Assembly (NCBI GenBank): GCA_905373325.1
Contig: CAJPTB010000045.1
Location: 1-9,545 of the forward strand
Length of the DNA: 9,545 bases
Source of the DNA: an uncultured Ancrocorticia sp.
GTDB taxonomy: Bacteria > Actinomycetota > Actinomycetes > Actinomycetales > Actinomycetaceae
Direction of reading: 5' to 3'
Shown piece after piece: positions 6,258 through 9,545 of the stretch (its first letter is position 1; the number at the start of each line of letters is the position of its first letter). The notes below the pieces were generated by a model. It ran no database searches and had not been told where the DNA came from. It saw nothing but the letters and a program-made list of their open reading frames with translations. Position numbers and translations under genes: made by a program.

Positions 6258-6297
6258 ACGAGGCGCGGGCGGGAAGCGATTCTCACTCGCGCCTCGT
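6258..6297. terminator. Hairpin between convergent genes
   Basis: ACGAGGCGCG (6258-6267) pairs perfectly with CGCGCCTCGT (6288-6297) around a 20-base loop, 23 bases after the stop of the first large protein gene. No U-tract follows, as is common for high-GC actinobacterial stem-loops. It may end transcription of the first operon and shield the convergent lipoprotein gene. A weaker stem ACGCTG/CAGCGT lies at 6301-6333. Confidence 0.5.
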
Positions 6298-6360
6298 TCA
6301 ACGCTGAGTCGACTAAGACCCCTTCTGCAGCGTCGCCGTGCGCGAGCTCGGGCTCCGCCG

Positions 6361-6380
6361 CGGCGGTGGCAGGGCCGCCG
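6361..6380 (-). terminator. GC hairpin just after the lipoprotein stop
   Basis: CGGCGG and CCGCCG form a 6-bp stem with an 8-base loop, only 4 bases past the TAA at 6385-6387 on the minus strand. It lacks a U-tract, and a competing perfect palindrome CCGCCGCGGCGG (6355-6366) overlaps it. Confidence 0.35.
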
Positions 6381-6384
6381 CCAG

Positions 6385-7104
6385 TTACCTCTGGCCGAGA
6401 TTGAGCGACGGCGGTGCGGTGCGCCTCTTACGTCGCCCAATGAGAACGCCAAGAATCAAGGCAAGAGCAAGGACGCCCACACCGGAGCCGATCCACACCC
6501 ACGCGGGAAAACCACTGTCATCCGCTGACGAACCGACAGCTGTCTTTCCGCCCGCTGCACTGCTCGCCGAATCCGACGAAGAAACACTTTTCGTTCCCTT
6601 CTTCTCCGCCACGATTGAAAGAGTCTTAGTGGTATAACCAAAACCATTGATAATGACTTTATTTCCATCCACTCTGCCCATGGATGTTTTAATGACTTTT
6701 CCCGGCATTTTTATCGTCAGCGTAGGCTTTATATAGTTTTCTTCGGGTTTTTCCTTTTTCAGAGGTGAAAGAGTGAGAGAATAAGAGTCTTTCGTTTCAT
6801 GGAATTTAACTTCGTTGTATAAATGCCCGCGCAATGTCGACTTGCACGTCAGATGTCCTCCAGGTGGCGTTATGTCTTCCATGGTCGCCTCCGCAAACCT
6901 GCCGACCAGCGCAAGACGTTTTTGCAGCCCTTCACATGTTCGGTGAAAGCGTTCCGCTTTACCGTCGTCGTCCTCGAAAACGAACACGGTTTCAGCGCTG
7001 CCGTCGGCATGAACCTCAACGGTCCCGTCCATTCGACAAGCGCTAAGAAGCAAGGCCATTACGGCTGCCACAAATGTTGCACACCTCTTCATGCGGGCAG
7101 TCAT
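6385..7104 (-). CDS. LppM-like lipoprotein with C-terminal membrane anchor
   Basis: The 239-residue product starts at the ATG at 7104, with GAGGAG 7 bases upstream; the open frame extends 22 codons further, but those residues would spoil the signal peptide. A basic n-region, hydrophobic core and lipobox L-S-A-C (C23 to be lipidated) mark a lipoprotein. The extracytoplasmic domain (24-165) matches the LppM pattern: an opening strand with VHADGSAETVFVF, a later MPGKVIKTSMGRVDGNKVIING and a conserved aromatic strand end. C57 and C87 may form a disulfide. A Ser/Ala/Gly linker (170-198) leads to a transmembrane helix (201-223) and a basic cytoplasmic tail RRKRR. LppM of mycobacteria is a cell-envelope protein; a molecular role here is not visible. 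Part of the gene (about 6640-6860) is notably AT-rich against its surroundings, which suggests different ancestry. It lies between two copies of the small/large operon, on the opposite strand. Confidence 0.8.
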   Translation of the reverse strand: MTARMKRCATFVAAVMALLLSACRMDGTVEVHADGSAETVFVFEDDDGKAERFHRTCEGLQKRLALVGRFAEATMEDITPPGGHLTCKSTLRGHLYNEVKFHETKDSYSLTLSPLKKEKPEENYIKPTLTIKMPGKVIKTSMGRVDGNKVIINGFGYTTKTLSIVAEKKGTKSVSSSDSASSAAGGKTAVGSSADDSGFPAWVWIGSGVGVLALALILGVLIGRRKRRTAPPSLNLGQR

Positions 7105-7179
7105 GTCAAATCTCCTCAAAGCCGTGGATGTGGATGACAGGCACCGAAAACCATTGGATGCCATCAGCATAACCTACGG

Positions 7180-7196
7180 GACCGCCCGTCGCGGTC
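7180..7196. promoter_or_regulatory. 17-bp palindrome upstream of the lipoprotein gene
   Basis: GACCGC-CCGTC-GCGGTC is a perfect inverted repeat with 6-bp arms, about 75 bases before the lipoprotein start. TATGCT (7167-7172, minus strand) nearby could be a -10 box, although no good -35 box is seen, so the palindrome may be an operator for that gene. Confidence 0.35.
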
Positions 7197-7278
7197 AGCA
7201 GATCAGAACCAGGCGCATGTCTTCAGGCTTCGCTTCTCACCCACAACCTCATCTCGGCGAACGACGAGCTGAGAAAGA

Positions 7279-7360
7279 GTAGGCAATCCCAGGCCGGGGT
7301 GGCAATCCACAGGAAAGCGTGCCACTCCAAAGGGGAAACGTGCCACTCCAAAGGGAACGA
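7279..7360. repeat. Four degenerate 20-21-bp tandem units
   Basis: Units begin at 7279, 7299, 7319 and 7340. The last two share GTGCCACTCCAAAGGG exactly; the first two follow GT[AG]GGCAATCC[AC]. All keep a G-T-x-x-C-A-x-T-C-C-like core. A period of 20-21 bp is about two helical turns, so proteins bound to the units would line up on one face. The array lies some 200 bases before the second operon and 175 before the lipoprotein gene. Confidence 0.7.
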
Positions 7361-7448
7361 GTCCCCTCAGTTTCCTTTCCGCGGCTCTTCTTTGCATTCA
7401 TTGACTTTTCACTTATCGTGGCATGCCAGTGCCCCCAAACGGGTTAGT

Positions 7449-7477
7449 TTGCGGGGCCTCGGGACGCGTATTCTAAA
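7449..7477 (+). promoter_or_regulatory. Possible promoter of the second operon
   Basis: TTGCGG (7449-7454) and TCTAAA (7472-7477) are 17 bases apart. The -35 box resembles TTGCGA of the first operon, but the -10 box is poor. Transcription would start at about the foot of the hairpin at 7483. Confidence 0.3.
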
Positions 7478-7482
7478 GCTGT

Positions 7483-7513
7483 GACGGCAGGGGTTTCTCG
7501 CGATCCTGCCGTC
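7483..7513 (+). promoter_or_regulatory. Strong hairpin in the leader of the second operon
   Basis: GACGGCAGG (7483-7491) pairs perfectly with CCTGCCGTC (7505-7513) around a 13-base loop, ending 52 bases before the GTG at 7566. There is no U-tract, so it is not an ordinary terminator. It could be an operator, a stabilising 5' stem or part of a leader switch. Confidence 0.55.
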
Positions 7514-7565
7514 GTTATGTCGGGAAGGCGCAGCTCGCGCCCAGGAAGTAAGTGGGGATGATCGC

Positions 7566-7979
7566 GTGGCGATATTCCGGTTGGACAAGGACCAGTTCTT
7601 GCGCCAGTTGAACGAATTGAAGCAGGCCGGCGACGAGTACGAGGCCGCAAAGCAAGAGCTCAGTGTGGCCGTGGACCAAGCCGCTCTAGGCATCGACAAT
7701 GCGCAGGGGGCTTCGTCCCAGTATTCAACCCTCAAGGAGCTCCAGCAGTTCGGGAGGCCGGCTCACATCTCGCTGGTGACCCTTGACCAGGAGATGGCGA
7801 GTCTGTCCTCTGACCAGGAAGAGACGATCGAGGATCTGCGGTGGTCTGTCGACTCGTTCGAGTTTGAAGACGAGGCGGAACGTCAGGACATTCTGAGTAC
7901 GCTTGACGGGCTCAGCGAGAAGTTTTCTTACACCAGTCCAGAGGGAATGAGCAAGATTCACGATGCTCTCCATAGTTAA
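7566..7979 (+). CDS. Small helical partner protein, second copy (137 aa)
   Basis: This is the paralogue of the 175-residue protein at 4044. The GTG start gives MAIFRLDKDQF, matching the other copy, with GGGGA about 7 bases upstream. Conserved features are helix 1 (6-40), the R-P-A-H-x-S-L-V segment (64-71), D-L-R-x-S-x-x-x-F-E-F (90-100), D-E-A-E-R (102-106) and K-F-S-Y-T-S-P-E-G-M (119-128). It lacks the cysteines and ends soon after SPEGM, without the Gly/Ser/Lys tail of the first copy. Charge is strongly acidic. No signal peptide or membrane segment is seen. The next gene begins 59 bases downstream instead of overlapping, so coupling is looser than in the first copy. Function is unrecognised; it is expected to pair with the large protein encoded next to it. 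Confidence 0.85.
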   Translation: MAIFRLDKDQFLRQLNELKQAGDEYEAAKQELSVAVDQAALGIDNAQGASSQYSTLKELQQFGRPAHISLVTLDQEMASLSSDQEETIEDLRWSVDSFEFEDEAERQDILSTLDGLSEKFSYTSPEGMSKIHDALHS

Positions 7980-8038
7980 ACAGCAGCGGACGAGTCTGTC
8001 TTGTGTAAAGACCAATAGGAACAATTCGAGAGGCAACC

Positions 8039-9545
8039 ATGGCAACTCCTAACGCCGATCGGCTCAGGGCCATCAATGAATGGAATCCGGGCCTGATCGA
8101 GCACACGAATCAAACCCTCGGCAAGATAAGCGGCCGATTGCAGACAATCGCCGAAGTCAACCGGAGGGTCGCAGCCGACTTGGGCATTGAAGGGGAAGCC
8201 GCCGAATCGGCGTCGGCCCGCCTTGACGACCTGGCCTCGAGCTTGCGCAGAACGTCCACGGACATCGACACCCTTGTCAAGGTCCAAAACCACTTCGTCG
8301 AAGGCGGCCGTCGGGCTCAGGACGAAAGCAAACAGATTCAAGCGAACCTCGACTCGGTGAACGGCCAAATCGACAAGGCCAAGAGCGACGTCAGAAACAC
8401 ACCGATACTAGGCTCTTTGCTCGAGCAGGCCATTTCCGGACAAGTCGAGCAAATGCGCAATGCCGAACACGCGAAAATCGATACCCAGGCGAAAAGAGTC
8501 CTGGAAACGCTGGACGCTCACACAGCCACGGCCGTCGTTGCGCTTCCGCGGCGGCTTGCGAGCGTGCGCCTCAAGAGAACACGATCAGATTACAAGAGGG
8601 AGAAATGGGCGCCTAATAAGCCCGAGCAGCAGCAAGGCTCATCGAATCGCAGATCTTCCGGGCATTCGTCGGCTCCGTCGCGATCAGCCACGGATTGGCG
8701 AGTTTCCGCCCCTCCCGCTTCTGCGGGCACGGCCGGCAGCTACAGCGACGCCGGAGGCCACAGCGTCAGCTCGTCTGCGGACAGTATCTCGCTGCAACAC
8801 TCGCATTACACGACGTCGCAGTCGAGCGCGCTCATTCCGGGATCGGTAAAGGCCGCTTTGCACAGTTCGGGCTCGTCGTCGCATTCCTCGGCCGTTTTCA
8901 ACCCCCTGGCCACAAGCGCCGCAGTCGGCGGCGGCGCGGCAGTGGCCGGATATAAGGCCTACCAGGCTGCGCGCGCGGCGCTTGCCGCGAAGTCTGCGCC
9001 GACCTCGAAGGCCGCCTCCATGCGGTCGGGCGCAGCCGTGCGCTCCACGCCCTCCTCCGGGTCGGGAATCTTGAAAGGCGCGACCACCGCGGCCCGAGCT
9101 GCCTCATCGGCGACGTCGGTCGGCAAGGCCGTTCCCGCGCGAGGCGGGGCCACCGGGATAGCGCGTCCCACGTCCGCCGGGTCGACCTCGACGGGCCGTT
9201 CGGGGATCCTCAAGGGCGCGACCACCGCCGCTCGCACCGCCACCCCGACGAGTTCCGCTCGCGGATCGGGAATCACGCGTGGCGCGACCACTGCGGTTCG
9301 TGCCACCTCGTCGGCGACGTCGGTCGGCAGGGCTGGATCGGTCAACGGGGCCTCCGGTGCAACCGCCAACCGCGCAGGCGCCGGCGGCGCGGCGCGAGGC
9401 GGACTGGCCGCTCGCTCGACGAGTTCCACCGCTGCGCGCACGGCTGGTTCAGTCCGGGGCGCCACCGCTTCGGGCACAGCCGGACGGACCGCTTCGGGCA
9501 CAGCCGGACGGACCGTCGGGTCGGCCGCGGTACCGGTCGCCTTTG
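8039..9545 (+). CDS. Large protein with helical N-terminus and repeat tail, second copy (3' end cut off)
   Basis: An uninterrupted frame runs from the ATG at 8039 off the window end, giving at least 502 residues. GAGAGG lies 5 bases upstream. The first 50 residues align without gaps to the 554-residue paralogue, including W15 and N-R-R-V-A-A-D-L-G-I-E-G (41-52). The helical domain (1-165) is followed by a basic patch (RLKRTRSDYKREKW, 177-190) absent from the other copy, then a Ser-rich linker with RSATDW (215-220) and LQHSHYTTSQ (252-261). Next come the conserved AVFNPLA...VGGGAAVAGYKAYQA segment (285-310) and the basic Ala/Ser/Thr/Gly/Arg tail with three I-x-[RK]-G-A-T-T-A-x-R motifs at 344, 390 and 412. 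A perfect 24-bp tandem duplication lies near the cut. The C-terminus is unknown, so a terminal domain cannot be ruled out. Its role presumably mirrors that of the first copy. Confidence 0.85.
   Translation, partial: MATPNADRLRAINEWNPGLIEHTNQTLGKISGRLQTIAEVNRRVAADLGIEGEAAESASARLDDLASSLRRTSTDIDTLVKVQNHFVEGGRRAQDESKQIQANLDSVNGQIDKAKSDVRNTPILGSLLEQAISGQVEQMRNAEHAKIDTQAKRVLETLDAHTATAVVALPRRLASVRLKRTRSDYKREKWAPNKPEQQQGSSNRRSSGHSSAPSRSATDWRVSAPPASAGTAGSYSDAGGHSVSSSADSISLQHSHYTTSQSSALIPGSVKAALHSSGSSSHSSAVFNPLATSAAVGGGAAVAGYKAYQAARAALAAKSAPTSKAASMRSGAAVRSTPSSGSGILKGATTAARAASSATSVGKAVPARGGATGIARPTSAGSTSTGRSGILKGATTAARTATPTSSARGSGITRGATTAVRATSSATSVGRAGSVNGASGATANRAGAGGAARGGLAARSTSSTAARTAGSVRGATASGTAGRTASGTAGRTVGSAAVPVAF
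9068..9301 (+). repeat. Three GATTA decamer motifs in the second large protein
   Basis: The motif is encoded at 9068-9097, 9206-9235 and 9272-9301. Spacings are 46 and 22 residues, against 44 and 22 in the first copy. The DNA cores (GGCGCGACCAC) are nearly identical, so gene-internal recombination is likely. Confidence 0.8.
9467..9514 (+). repeat. Perfect 24-bp tandem duplication
   Basis: Units 9467-9490 and 9491-9514 are identical (each begins GCTTCGGGCACAGCC) and encode the eight residues ASGTAGRT twice. Perfect identity suggests a recent, in-frame slippage event. Confidence 0.9.

Larger units (their letters stand above)
7105..7565. other. 461-bp divergent regulatory region
   Basis: No credible gene lies here; short open frames lack ribosome sites and family features. 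The region separates the lipoprotein gene (leftward) from the second small/large operon (rightward). It contains a 17-bp palindrome, four degenerate 20-21-bp tandem units, a weak promoter and a strong hairpin, each listed separately. A small stem GGCGC/GCGCC (7527-7541) lies just before the second operon's ribosome site GGGGA (7554-7558). Confidence 0.6.

Noticed and set aside
7203..7397. A minus-strand frame with repeated PFGVARF
   Set aside because: The peptide repeat only reflects the 21-bp DNA units; there is no ribosome site or recognisable protein feature.

Overview
The window looks like accessory chromosome from a high-GC Gram-positive actinobacterium. The signs are GC-rich third codon positions in the long genes, frequent GTG starts, an LppM-like lipoprotein, and helical secretion-type proteins without signal peptides. 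Genus cannot be fixed from sequence alone; an Actinomyces-like lineage is a guess.

Left part (1-3351): a minus-strand gene for a small exported protein of unknown function (32-574); a minus-strand two-gene unit with a zinc-dependent alcohol dehydrogenase (1164-2177) overlapping a small multi-pass membrane protein (769-1173); and, divergent from the dehydrogenase, an unusually long TetR-type regulator (2362-3351). A 13-bp palindrome lies just before the regulator's ribosome binding site. The simplest reading is that the TetR protein controls itself and the dehydrogenase unit.

A 692-bp stretch without a convincing gene (3352-4043) follows. It holds three 21-bp tandem repeats running over the tetR stop codon, a set of short repeats spaced about 60 bp apart, two small palindromes, and a good promoter.

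Right part (4044-9545): the most interesting region. A two-gene operon is present twice on the plus strand. Each copy has a small helical protein (175 and 137 aa, both beginning MA[VI]FRLDKDQF) followed by a large protein (554 aa, and at least 502 aa running off the window). The large protein has an N-terminal helical domain, a Ser/Gly/Ala-rich linker with conserved short motifs, a glycine-rich hydrophobic segment, and an Arg/Ser/Thr/Ala-rich tail with three copies of I-x-[RK]-G-A-T-T-A-x-R at nearly the same spacing. The small-then-large arrangement of leaderless helical proteins recalls type VII (ESX) substrate pairs such as PE/PPE, but the canonical W-x-G is absent, so this is an inference. 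I do not recognise the families.

Between the two copies, on the minus strand, lies an LppM-like lipoprotein gene (6385-7104) with an added C-terminal membrane anchor. The 461-bp region upstream of it and of the second operon carries four degenerate 20-21-bp tandem units, a 17-bp palindrome and a strong hairpin just before the second operon.
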